Positions 32,655-39,854 of a DNA stretch of 39,854 nucleotides are shown piece by piece. Numbering within the stretch: the first letter of the stretch is position 1; every line of letters starts with the position of its first letter. Both the position numbers and the translations under genes were made by a program. The stretch is from an uncultured Pseudomonadota bacterium (GTDB lineage Bacteria; Desulfobacterota; Desulfobulbia; Desulfobulbales; Desulfurivibrionaceae): assembly GCA_937868185.1 (NCBI GenBank), contig CALMMG010000009.1, positions 1-39,854 of the forward strand. Reading direction: 5' to 3'. The notes under the pieces are model-generated. The model saw only the letters and a list, made by a program, of their open reading frames with translations, ran no database searches and was not told the origin of the DNA.

Positions 32655-35321
32655 TTAATAGCGAACAAATTCGGCATCAGACACCGTTTCCTGCATCGCT
32701 ACTTGAAAACCTGCCGGGATCTTTCCCTTATCTTCATCAATGACCTGACGGCCAAGGAGTACCGCGCCTGTTTTCTGAAGCTTGGACAGCCCTTTTTTGA
32801 CCACCTGCAAGTGCGAAGTTCCAGGCCGGTTTGTCACCTGGGCTCGGGCCGCAGGCTTTGCCGTAGCCGCGCTACGCTCCAGTTTGAAAAACCCTGCGGT
32901 TTCCATGAGCTGTGCCCCTTGACTGGACAACTCTTCGCTGGTGGCCGCCATCTCCTCGCTGGCCGTAGCATTTCGCTGGATCACCTGATCAAGCTGCTCA
33001 ATGGCCTTGGCGTTCTGGGCGATGCCCTGGGCTTGTTCACTGGCAGAGGCATTGATTTCCGAAACAAGATCTGCTGTTTTTTGGATTTCCGGAACCATTT
33101 TTGCGATAAGCGTTCCTGCTTTTTCCGCGATCTCGACACTTGAGCCCGCCAGGCTGCCGATATCCTTGGCCGCATTCTGGCTTCTTTCCGCAAGTTTGCG
33201 CACCTCGGCGGCAACCACGGCGAACCCCTTGCCGTGTTCGCCGGCCCGGGCCGCCTCGATGGCGGCGTTTAGGGCCAGCATGTTGGTCTGTCGAGAAATT
33301 TCCTCGATAATCAGGATGTTTTCCGCGATATTTCGCATGGCGGCGACGGTTTCAACCATGGCCTCTCCCCCTTCCTTGGCATCGGCGGCGACCTTGGTTG
33401 CTATTGCCGTGGTCTCCCGGGCATTGTCAGCCGTATGCGCTACGGTGCTGCTCATCTCCTCCATGGCACTGGAGATTTCTTCAATAGATGCAGCCGCCTG
33501 GGTTCCGCCCTGGCTCATGTCCGAGGCGGAAGAGCTTATCTGCTCACTGCCGGCGGCAACCTGTTCCGCTGCCTCCTGGCAATGGAGAGCGAAATTGGAG
33601 AGGTTATCAACCATGGAGTTCAGGTTGTTCTTGATCTCGTTGAAGTCGCCGTTGTAGCTGTCCGTGATCTTGGGCGGGATCTCGCCCTTGCTGATGCGGT
33701 CCACATACTCGGCGGCCACGTTCAAGGGGCCGATCACCGCGTCCAGGGTATTGTTGACCCCTTCCACAACTTTGCGGAAATCGCCCTGGTGCTTGGAGGC
33801 GTCGGCCCGGGTGGCCAATTCACCTTCCGCTGCCGCCTTCACCAGCATCCCGGTGTCGGAGACCAGGCTGTTGACGGCGTCGAGACAAGTGTTGTACGAA
33901 TCAGCAATGGTCTGGAAAGTATTGCGTACTGCCGCAGTCTCTGCGTCCCCTGGCGCAGGCGTGATGGTGTTGGTGGTTTCTCCGAGGGAAAGTTTTGTGA
34001 GGCATTTTACAACTTTTTCTGTTTCGGCGTTCTGATAGTCGGCAACCTTTTGCGCTAGCCGGGCAGCCTTCTTAATGGCGGTTTGGTCGGAAACCACCTC
34101 AAAGGCGCCGATAACCTTGCCCGTACCATCGCGGAGTGGGGTTCCGCTGTAGGCGATATCCAGATCAACCCCAGCTGCCGGGTGGGCGTCGGTTTCGCTG
34201 TTGGCAACCAGGCCGCCCCTGATAGCCCGACCACAGGCACATTTGTCGGTATTGCAGTCGCTGGTTTTATAATGATCGAAACACTTGCTGCCGAGGAGCT
34301 GTCCCGGAGTCTTACCTCCAGCCTGGGCACCCACCTCATTGATGTAGAGGATTTTGAAATCGTTGTCGATGATCATGGCCGGAGCGGGCATGGAATCCAG
34401 CAGGCCGACCAGTCGGGAAATGGTGTTGTTGACCCCTTCGATGATCGTTTTGAATTCGCCCTGGTGCTTGGAGGCATCGGCGCGGGTGGTCAGTTTCCCT
34501 TCCACCGCGGCAACGCCCAGCATTTTGGCATCGGCAACCAATCCGTTGATCGCCTCAACCATTTTGTGCATGGCCACCTGCAACATTCCGGTTTCATCAT
34601 GGCCGCTGATGTCCAGGGTTACATCGGTGTTGCCGGCAGCAATCTTCGTGGCAGCTGCGGTGCAGGCACTGACCGGTTTGGTGATACTGCGAGTCACCAT
34701 AAAGGCGATGATGCCGCCAAGCAGCAGAGCAAGCACGCTGATGCCCATGATGAGTTTTACTGCCATCTCTGCCGCGCCTATTGCTTCTTTGCCGACCTTA
34801 TCTAGTTCCTCGGCCTGATGTACGACCAGAGCATCAACCGCCGCCATGTAAGCGGTCTGTTCTTCGCGAAACTTTCCGAAGAGCAAGGCGATTGCTGCAG
34901 CCTTGTTATTTGTCTCCACAAGACCTATGACATTTTTTTGCTGTTCGGCGTACTTCGCACGGCTGTCAATAATGGCTTTCAAAGAGGCTTTGCCAGCATC
35001 ACTGCGCACCAACTTGGTCAAATCCTCAAGATGCTTGTTCACCTTCTCTCGCGCCCCCGATATCCGGGCCAGCTCTTTCTTCAGGACTTCCCCATCATTG
35101 GTGAGCAACGCGTTTCGTATCGCACGGGCTACAACGTTAATCTCCCCCTTTATCTCGTAGGCAATCTGAGCTTTTGGCCATTTATCTTCCGCCATTTTTT
35201 CGGCATCATTACCAAGTCCTTTGATTTTGCTGATGGAGATACCTCCGAGGAGTAGCAACAAGGTGAGTACTAATCCGAACCCCAGACCAAGCTTCATGCC
35301 TATCTTCATGTCTTTGAACAT
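32655..35321 (-). CDS. Methyl-accepting chemotaxis protein with duplicated HAMP-like modules flanking a Cys-rich PAS
   Basis: An inner-membrane chemoreceptor of 888 residues. Helix 1 is at about 10-30, a periplasmic four-helix-bundle (4HB_MCP-like) sensor at about 32-185, and helix 2 at about 188-210. A HAMP follows (about 211-262), then a HAMP-like module with [17 protein letters not shown] (263-301), a PAS (about 302-420) with Cys347, Cys356, Cys361 and Cys363 ([18 protein letters not shown]), and a second copy of the module (487-526, [17 protein letters not shown]). A further HAMP-like segment (541-574) and the signalling hairpin follow (tip near 672-715, [21 protein letters not shown]). 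It lacks a NWETF-like tail. GGGAGG lies 10 bases before the ATG. Confidence 0.94.
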   Translation of the reverse strand: MFKDMKIGMKLGLGFGLVLTLLLLLGGISISKIKGLGNDAEKMAEDKWPKAQIAYEIKGEINVVARAIRNALLTNDGEVLKKELARISGAREKVNKHLEDLTKLVRSDAGKASLKAIIDSRAKYAEQQKNVIGLVETNNKAAAIALLFGKFREEQTAYMAAVDALVVHQAEELDKVGKEAIGAAEMAVKLIMGISVLALLLGGIIAFMVTRSITKPVSACTAAATKIAAGNTDVTLDISGHDETGMLQVAMHKMVEAINGLVADAKMLGVAAVEGKLTTRADASKHQGEFKTIIEGVNNTISRLVGLLDSMPAPAMIIDNDFKILYINEVGAQAGGKTPGQLLGSKCFDHYKTSDCNTDKCACGRAIRGGLVANSETDAHPAAGVDLDIAYSGTPLRDGTGKVIGAFEVVSDQTAIKKAARLAQKVADYQNAETEKVVKCLTKLSLGETTNTITPAPGDAETAAVRNTFQTIADSYNTCLDAVNSLVSDTGMLVKAAAEGELATRADASKHQGDFRKVVEGVNNTLDAVIGPLNVAAEYVDRISKGEIPPKITDSYNGDFNEIKNNLNSMVDNLSNFALHCQEAAEQVAAGSEQISSSASDMSQGGTQAAASIEEISSAMEEMSSTVAHTADNARETTAIATKVAADAKEGGEAMVETVAAMRNIAENILIIEEISRQTNMLALNAAIEAARAGEHGKGFAVVAAEVRKLAERSQNAAKDIGSLAGSSVEIAEKAGTLIAKMVPEIQKTADLVSEINASASEQAQGIAQNAKAIEQLDQVIQRNATASEEMAATSEELSSQGAQLMETAGFFKLERSAATAKPAARAQVTNRPGTSHLQVVKKGLSKLQKTGAVLLGRQVIDEDKGKIPAGFQVAMQETVSDAEFVRY

Positions 35322-35438
35322 GGCGCGTACCCTCCCTTGTTAGTGAAGTCTGTGCTGTACATGAATCCGGAAACATTCATTAATGACCCGTATCTCATCA
35401 CCCTTTACTTTGTTTTCGCTGAAAGACTTTCTCTTAAG

Positions 35439-35501
35439 CTAAAACTCGTTGTTTTTCGGTGCTATGCTCGGGTTGATCGCGCATGAAAAAGTAAAGGCCA
35501 T
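35439..35501 (-). CDS. Possible 20-residue translationally coupled peptide
   Basis: A short frame (MAFTFSCAIN..., 20 residues) begins 9 bases after the stop of the Cys-rich protein. The stop itself is part of TAAGGAGGAGGT, an almost perfect ribosome site leading into the ATG. That layout is what translational coupling looks like, but with only 20 codons it could be chance. It has no membrane helix. It lies between the Cys-rich gene and the chemoreceptor gene. A role as a leader that controls translation into the chemoreceptor transcript is possible. Confidence 0.35.
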   Translation of the reverse strand: MAFTFSCAINPSIAPKNNEF

Positions 35502-35510
35502 ACCTCCTCC

Positions 35511-35810
35511 TTAGATCTGGCCCACGGCCGCTTGATGGCTTAGGATTGTCGGCGCAGCGGGTCTCGCGTGGCAGGCATTGACCACCTGTCGCATACGTTT
35601 CCGGTAGCACGCCTCATGGGTCGTGCGGACATTCTCCTGGCAGCTAGGGTGCCTGGCCATCTGCTCGGCCAATTGGAATTTTAGCTCCAGGTTGCGTAGC
35701 CTGCGGATATCAATGAAAGGGCAGTCTTCGGTCTCCTCGCGAAAGGGACATCTGAGGAATAAGCCGAAAAGACGAATGGTGAGCAGATACTGCTGATTGT
35801 CGGAATGCAT
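35511..35810 (-). CDS. Small Cys-rich protein of unknown function
   Basis: A 99-residue soluble protein I do not recognise. It has five cysteines: Cys21 and Cys30 in two similar CPF turns (RCPFREETEDCPFIDIRRL), then Cys57, Cys68 and Cys80 in a helical, basic C-terminal half (CQENVRTTHEACYRKRM). No signal peptide or membrane helix is apparent. The ATG at 35810 follows AGGGAGGAGGGCAA, a strong ribosome site, so it is likely a real gene. It is the first gene of the minus-strand run that includes the chemoreceptor and CheW. A metal- or redox-binding role fits the cysteines but is inference. Confidence 0.7.
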   Translation of the reverse strand: MHSDNQQYLLTIRLFGLFLRCPFREETEDCPFIDIRRLRNLELKFQLAEQMARHPSCQENVRTTHEACYRKRMRQVVNACHARPAAPTILSHQAAVGQI

Positions 35811-35850
35811 TTGCCCTCCTCCCTGTAAGTGATTTTCCGGGTGGATAATT

Positions 35851-35866
35851 TGGCGCTGGGTTTGCT
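35851..35866 (+). promoter_or_regulatory. Sigma-54-like -24/-12 site
   Basis: TGGCGC, five bases, TTGCT matches the sigma-54 pattern TGGCRC-N5-TTGCW with the spacing kept. It points toward the kinase gene at 36108, about 230 bases away. No enhancer-binding regulator is encoded nearby, and a good sigma-70 promoter lies closer, so this is tentative. Confidence 0.28.
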
Positions 35867-36017
35867 TGTAATTTGATTCTAGAGAAAGACGAGAGTAAAA
35901 ATCTATACGAGGAGATACGTATTACTGCTAGGGGACATTGCAGGAGTGGTACGAGTTGAACGAGTAAGTGGTTTTGAGCTTTCTGTTATCTTTGATAATC
36001 TCGCTACGTAACCCTCC

Positions 36018-36046
36018 TTGACAGCGTGTTTTTTTTCTTCCATAAT
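36018..36046 (+). promoter_or_regulatory. Sigma-70 promoter for the PAS kinase / regulator pair
   Basis: TTGACA (36018-36023), 17 bp, CATAAT (36041-36046). One mismatch in twelve. The spacer has a T8 run. Transcription should start near 36053, giving a leader of about 55 bases to the ATG at 36108. Confidence 0.65.
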
Positions 36047-36107
36047 TTTTACAGGTGTCAGCGAAAGTGCCGCAATAATATTCACACTCTGATACGTGAG
36101 GATGTTT

Positions 36108-38630
36108 ATGGCCGGAAAGCAGACCTATGCGGAACTGGAAAAACGGGTGAACGAGCTTGAGGATCGGTGCGCCTTGCTCTCCGCGAATCTTGATTCATTT
36201 TTTGTGGAGGCGCCGGCCGGGCTTGGCCTGTTCGATAGCGAATTTCGGTATGTCAAAATTAACCAGACCCTTGCCGATTTTGCCGGGAAAAGTGTGGCAG
36301 ATCACCTCGGCAAACAACTCCACGAGGTGGTTCTTGGTGAAGTTGGCCTAGAAGCCGAGGATGGTCTCCGGAGGGTGTTGGCAACCGGTGAAGCGGTCCT
36401 CAACAGAGAGATCTGCGGCGAAATGGCGGGGCAGCCTGGAGTTGTCCGCCACTGGCTGCATTCCCAGTTTCCCGTCCATGATCACAACGGGGAAATTGTC
36501 GGAATAGGGGTTATCGTTGTGGAGGTTACTCCGTACGCGCGATTGCTTGACGAGACAAAGAAAAATGAGGTTTTTTTGAGATTGCTTCTCGAGAATCTTC
36601 CCGAGAAGATTTTTGTGAAGGATCCCAAGTCAAGATTTCTGTTCTGTAATAAGAATCTTGCTAATGACTTGGGCCTTACTCCTGACGAGATAGCCGGCAA
36701 GTCTGATTTTGATTTTTTCCCCAGGGACCTTGCTGAAAAATACAGGGCGGACGACAAACGGGTCATGTCTTCTGGCAAGACAGAAGAGATAGAAGAGCGT
36801 TATCTGGTAGACGGGAAAGAATATATTGTGCACACGGTGAAAGCCCCTGTCAATTCTGAGCAGGGGAACGCGATTGGCTTGCTCGGAATCGCCCATGATA
36901 TCACGGCTCGCAAGCAGACTGAGATGGAGCTAAGGCGCTACCAGGTAGGATTGGAAAAATTGGTTGCGAAGCGGACTGCGGCCCTGCAAAAAACACGGGA
37001 CGAATTGCAACGGGTTTGCGTCAATCAGGAAAAGATAATTGCCGAGCAGACCAGGGAGTTGGAAGAGAAGGTTGCCGAGTTGGTTCAGGGCATTGAAAAC
37101 CAAAAGGAAATCGAGGTGGAGCTTCGTGAAAGCGAGGAACGTCTCCGGCAGATAGCGGAGAACATCAATAGCGTTTTTTGGATCCGCGACCTGACTGATG
37201 AACAAGTGTTGTATGTCAGCCCAGCCTATGAAGTGATCTGGGGAAAAACCATCGAAAGTCTCTACCTGAATTCAGATTCCTGGCTTGATAGTGTTCATCC
37301 TGAGGATATTGGCTGGGTTCGGGGAAAGCTTTTTTATCAGAAATCCCGAGAGCAAGGTCTAGAGTTCCGGATAATCAGGCCCGACGGGGTCATCCGCTGG
37401 ATTCGTACCAAAGCGTTTATGGTTTGTGATCAGACCGGCAAGAAATACCGGGAGGTCGGTGTTGCCGAGGACACCACATCCTATATGGAAATCCTTGCCA
37501 GACTGCAGGAGTCGGAATCCCGATATCGTACTTTTTTTGAGACCAGTATTGATGGAGTGAGTATCTACGAAATACCCACGACGAGCGGGGAGCAAAGGCT
37601 AGTTGGTTGCAATGAGAGCTATTTGAAGTTGGCCGGGCGCAGTAAAGAAGAACTGCTTGGTTATGCCGATATAAAGACCTTGAAAAAAAATAAGCAGAAA
37701 ATAATGAGCCGGGAGGCTTGCAACCCCTCCCTGTGTTCTTCCGGAGGTGCTCGGTGTGTTGGGCTGTATTCCTGGTCGCGTCCGGATGGCCGGACAAATT
37801 TTATTGAATGCCGGGGAAAACAGATTCTCCTCCATGGTGCAGAATTTATGCACTGTATGCACCGTGATATGACGCAGGTAATACTTGCAGAAAAAAAAAT
37901 CCAACATCTTTCCCGGCGGATAATCAATTCGGCGGAGGAAGAGCAAAAACGAATCGCCAGGGATCTGCATGATGAATTTGGGGAGATTCTGCTTTCTCTG
38001 CGGCACCAGGTCGACTCTCTTCAGAAAAAAAGCATCTTGCCCGAAGGAGATACATCGCGGGAACTTATGAATATTAGCGAGATTGTCGACATAATCGGGG
38101 CTGCTATTCGTGGGGCCACAAACAGACTCAGGCCGGACCTGCTTGACAATATGGGATTTGTGCCGGCGTTGGAATGGGGATTGCAAGATTTTGCCGGCCG
38201 TTATCCAGCTATCCAAACCTCCATGAAAATAAAAGGGGCCCCGAGAAAAATATTGCCTGAATATGAAATCGCCCTCTATCGTTTAGTTCAGGAGAGTCTC
38301 ACCAATATCGGCAAACACGCCGGGGCGAGCACCGTTTCCGTCCGGTTGATATTTAGTTATCCCTCGCTCATAGTGACGGTTGGCGATGATGGCCGGGGTT
38401 TTGAGCCGGAGTATCTGTCGGGTTTGCCCCCGAGAAGCCATGGCGGTCTTGGCTTGCGGAGCATGCATGAAAGGATATTGGCGATCGGCGGAGTTTTTTC
38501 TGTTCGTTCACGCCCTGGTGTCGGGACAAAAATTCGGGCGGAAGTGAGATGGTTGGATCAGGGGCAAGAGGTATCTTCTGATTCCGGTACAGATGCTAAC
38601 CCATATGCGGAGTTGCATCATGATTGGTAA
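36108..38630 (+). CDS. Soluble four-PAS histidine kinase, HisKA_3 type
   Basis: A cytoplasmic kinase of 840 residues. An N-terminal coiled coil (5-25) leads to PAS domains at about 28-145, 155-270, 345-460 and 470-590, with a long coiled coil at 275-340. The fourth PAS has REACNPSLCSSGGARC (Cys538, Cys543, Cys550) with the same C-x4-C-x6-C spacing as the hybrid kinase at 28864-31419. The HisKA_3 dimerisation motif holds phospho-His621 in RIARDLHDEFGEILL. The HATPase has LVQESLTNIGKHA and GDDGRGF then GGLGLRSM. HisKA_3 kinases pair with LuxR-type regulators, and one follows with an 11-base overlap. The ATG at 36108 is chosen because GTGAGG lies 6 bases upstream; GTG 36096 is the alternative. 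Confidence 0.93.
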   Translation: MAGKQTYAELEKRVNELEDRCALLSANLDSFFVEAPAGLGLFDSEFRYVKINQTLADFAGKSVADHLGKQLHEVVLGEVGLEAEDGLRRVLATGEAVLNREICGEMAGQPGVVRHWLHSQFPVHDHNGEIVGIGVIVVEVTPYARLLDETKKNEVFLRLLLENLPEKIFVKDPKSRFLFCNKNLANDLGLTPDEIAGKSDFDFFPRDLAEKYRADDKRVMSSGKTEEIEERYLVDGKEYIVHTVKAPVNSEQGNAIGLLGIAHDITARKQTEMELRRYQVGLEKLVAKRTAALQKTRDELQRVCVNQEKIIAEQTRELEEKVAELVQGIENQKEIEVELRESEERLRQIAENINSVFWIRDLTDEQVLYVSPAYEVIWGKTIESLYLNSDSWLDSVHPEDIGWVRGKLFYQKSREQGLEFRIIRPDGVIRWIRTKAFMVCDQTGKKYREVGVAEDTTSYMEILARLQESESRYRTFFETSIDGVSIYEIPTTSGEQRLVGCNESYLKLAGRSKEELLGYADIKTLKKNKQKIMSREACNPSLCSSGGARCVGLYSWSRPDGRTNFIECRGKQILLHGAEFMHCMHRDMTQVILAEKKIQHLSRRIINSAEEEQKRIARDLHDEFGEILLSLRHQVDSLQKKSILPEGDTSRELMNISEIVDIIGAAIRGATNRLRPDLLDNMGFVPALEWGLQDFAGRYPAIQTSMKIKGAPRKILPEYEIALYRLVQESLTNIGKHAGASTVSVRLIFSYPSLIVTVGDDGRGFEPEYLSGLPPRSHGGLGLRSMHERILAIGGVFSVRSRPGVGTKIRAEVRWLDQGQEVSSDSGTDANPYAELHHDW

Positions 38631-39303
38631 ATTGAAGGTAATGGTGGCTGACGATCATGCAATCGTTCGTGATGGAGTTCGTCAGCTTCTCCTGGGGCAC
38701 CCGGAGTTGGAGCTGGTCGGCGAGGCTTTTGACGGCAAGGAGGTAGTGCGGAAAGCCAAGCAAATGAGGCCTGATGTCATCCTTCTGGACATTGGCATGC
38801 CCGGCTTAAACGGCCTTGAGGTTGTGCCCTTGCTCAAAGAGGCGGCGCTGGATAGCAAGGTGGTGATTTTTTCCATGTACGACAAGGATGCCTATGTACA
38901 CCAAGCGCTTGCCTCGGGTGCAGTTGGCTATGTCTTGAAAACCGATTCGGGTGATGATATTATTGCCGCCATCCTGAAGGTGGCAAGCGGCCACTATTTT
39001 TTGAGCGCAAAACTTAATACCGCAGTGATCATGAAATATCTGTCTCCAAAGTCCGGGGATGATCACAGTGCTACGTCCTATGACAGCCTGTCCGAGCGGG
39101 AACAGCAGATTTTTCGTCTCGTGGTCGAAGGGCATGCGACAAAGGATATAGCCCAAATGCTCTTTCTGAGCCCGAGGACTGTGGAAAAACACCGTTCCAA
39201 TATCGTCAAAAAGCTCGATATTCATGACCCGATGGCCTTGGTGCGCTATGCCGTGAAAATCGGCGTTGTCGATCCGGAACTGTGGTCACAGGTAGTATGT
39301 TGA
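38620..39303 (+). CDS. NarL/FixJ-type response regulator
   Basis: A DNA-binding regulator of 227 residues. The receiver (5-120) has MVADDHAIVRDGV and phospho-Asp57 in VILLDIGMPG, with Lys in YVLKTD. The LuxR-type helix-turn-helix (about 155-215) has LSEREQQIFRLVVEGHATKD and LSPRTVEKHRSNIVKKL, all canonical. It is almost certainly phosphorylated by the kinase before it, whose stop lies 11 bases inside this gene. The ATG at 38620 has GGAG 7 bases upstream. Target genes are unknown; no inverted repeat that would suggest self-control was found in the leader at 36046-36107. Confidence 0.95.
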   Translation: MIGKLKVMVADDHAIVRDGVRQLLLGHPELELVGEAFDGKEVVRKAKQMRPDVILLDIGMPGLNGLEVVPLLKEAALDSKVVIFSMYDKDAYVHQALASGAVGYVLKTDSGDDIIAAILKVASGHYFLSAKLNTAVIMKYLSPKSGDDHSATSYDSLSEREQQIFRLVVEGHATKDIAQMLFLSPRTVEKHRSNIVKKLDIHDPMALVRYAVKIGVVDPELWSQVVC

Positions 39304-39743
39304 TTGCAGGCCAAACTGCGCGTTGTTAACCGCTAATGTGGCAGAGGTGAAATAGTTTCGAGGCGGCGTTAGTTGTTGAAAGAAAAATCCAAGGCCGGGA
39401 TTTTCGGCCAGCAGCTGACCGCAGTGCAGAAGGATGTTTGCTGCAGCTGGAGCAATTTTAGATTGCCAGTTAATCCTGGGCAAGTAGGCGCTTGGGCAGC
39501 CAATCATAGCTTGTTGTTGATATCTATTCCTGCTCTCTGGGCCGGGGGCAATTCTCAACTTCCGTAGAACCAGTTGCGTAATCTTTTTTCATTCTCTCTC
39601 TTCCCCTTCGTGGAGAGGTTTTTGGGGGGCGCGTTCAAATGCCAAGTGCAACAGGTCTGCGGGCAATGGCTGGCCCGTTGGTTCAAAAAAAAGGGGCGTA
39701 GCCAACGGCCACGCCCCAAGGGATTATGCTTTTTTACCGGACG
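39304..39743. other. Intergenic region of about 440 bases
   Basis: Short frames exist on both strands but none has a ribosome site, family match or consistent codon use. Visible structures are a 7-bp A/T-rich hairpin (39384-39404) with a T-rich run on its minus-strand side, and the strong terminator at 39684-39717. The rest shows nothing I can assign; it could contain a decayed gene. Confidence 0.5.
39684..39717 (-). terminator. Strong Rho-independent terminator for the minus-strand gene at the window edge
   Basis: On the minus strand a GGGGCGT/ACGCCCC stem (arms 39693-39699 and 39711-39717), extended inward by a mismatch and three more pairs, is followed by eight T residues (A run at 39685-39692). 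It lies 27 bases past the stop at 39744. Confidence 0.9.
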
Positions 39744-39854
39744 CTAGATTTCTTCGGAAAGCGCCATGACCATGGCGCCCTTGGCCGTGGTGTTGAGGGG
39801 ATCTTCGGCAATCCTGACCTCGGAGATGTCGATGGGCAGGTTGAAATCCTTCAG
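39744..39854 (-). CDS. C-terminal end of a probable actin-like (MreB/Mbl-type) protein, truncated by the window
   Basis: Only the last 36 codons are inside the window; the frame is open at the edge. The visible tail includes LPIDISEVRIAEDPLNTTAK followed by a Gly-Ala turn and ends MALSEEI. The (A/D)EDP-then-small-residue-Gly pattern is typical of the final strand and helix of MreB-type actin homologues, where it ends the ATPase fold. With so little sequence the family call is tentative; other members of the actin/Hsp70 superfamily such as MamK-like filaments are possible. A strong terminator follows the stop. Confidence 0.45.
   Translation of the reverse strand: MKDFNLPIDISEVRIAEDPLNTTAKGAMVMALSEEI

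Noticed and set aside
35903-36085. 60-codon minus-strand frame upstream of the PAS kinase
   Set aside because: No ribosome site, Ser/Thr-rich random-looking translation, and it overlaps the strong promoter of the kinase on the other strand.
39286-39558. 90-codon minus-strand frame after the response regulator
   Set aside because: No ribosome site or family match; it overlaps the end of the response regulator gene.

Overview
The window looks like chromosomal DNA of an anaerobic, PAS-rich delta-type bacterium, most likely Desulfobacterota (Desulfobulbia-like). This is inferred from gene style: several multi-PAS hybrid kinases, PAS domains carrying cysteine clusters, an HDOD protein coupled to a coiled-coil protein with a PICASCKKIRDD-type tail, and a chemoreceptor with HAMP-like 'ADASKHQG' modules. 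No rRNA, tRNA, insertion sequence, prophage or CRISPR array was seen. Gene density is high and ordinary for a chromosome.

Layout. 1-1875: 3' part of a copper-type P1B ATPase. 2017-4532: LysM protein, HDOD signalling protein and a coupled coiled-coil/Cys-motif protein. 4606-6936 (minus): nitroreductase, lipoprotein and CoaBC behind a near-consensus promoter. 7114-8638: TatD hydrolase and PLP-homeostasis protein. 8660-10014 (minus): SYLF lipoprotein and a secreted Gly/Met-repeat protein, whose promoters share a heat-shock-like layout. 10277-17821: a tight six-gene run: peptidase U32 (RlhA-like), LolA-like protein, two FtsX/MacB permeases, a LolD-like ATPase and a probable outer-membrane barrel. 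17891-22924 (minus): FmdB zinc ribbon, small membrane protein, TauE/SafE permease, SEC-C protein and a class A penicillin-binding protein. 23197-25761: a very long pentapeptide-repeat protein with two N-terminal zinc ribbons and one membrane helix.

25837-39303 is a signalling island. On the minus strand, in transcription order, it holds a small Cys-rich protein, a possible 20-residue coupled peptide, a chemoreceptor, CheW, a stand-alone receiver and two soluble hybrid histidine kinases. On the plus strand, divergent from these, is a multi-PAS HisKA_3 kinase with its overlapping NarL/FixJ-type regulator. All four large sensors (three kinases and the chemoreceptor) contain a cysteine cluster in a PAS or PAS-like segment, and two of them share the same C-x4-C-x6-C spacing. 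That suggests a common redox, metal or cofactor input. The window ends in the C-terminus of a probable actin-like protein on the minus strand, followed by a strong terminator.

The items most worth following are the Cys-PAS signalling island, the LolA/permease/ATPase/barrel export operon, the zinc-ribbon/pentapeptide membrane protein, and the twin heat-shock-like promoters at about 9.3 and 10.2 kb. Domain boundaries were counted by eye and are approximate.
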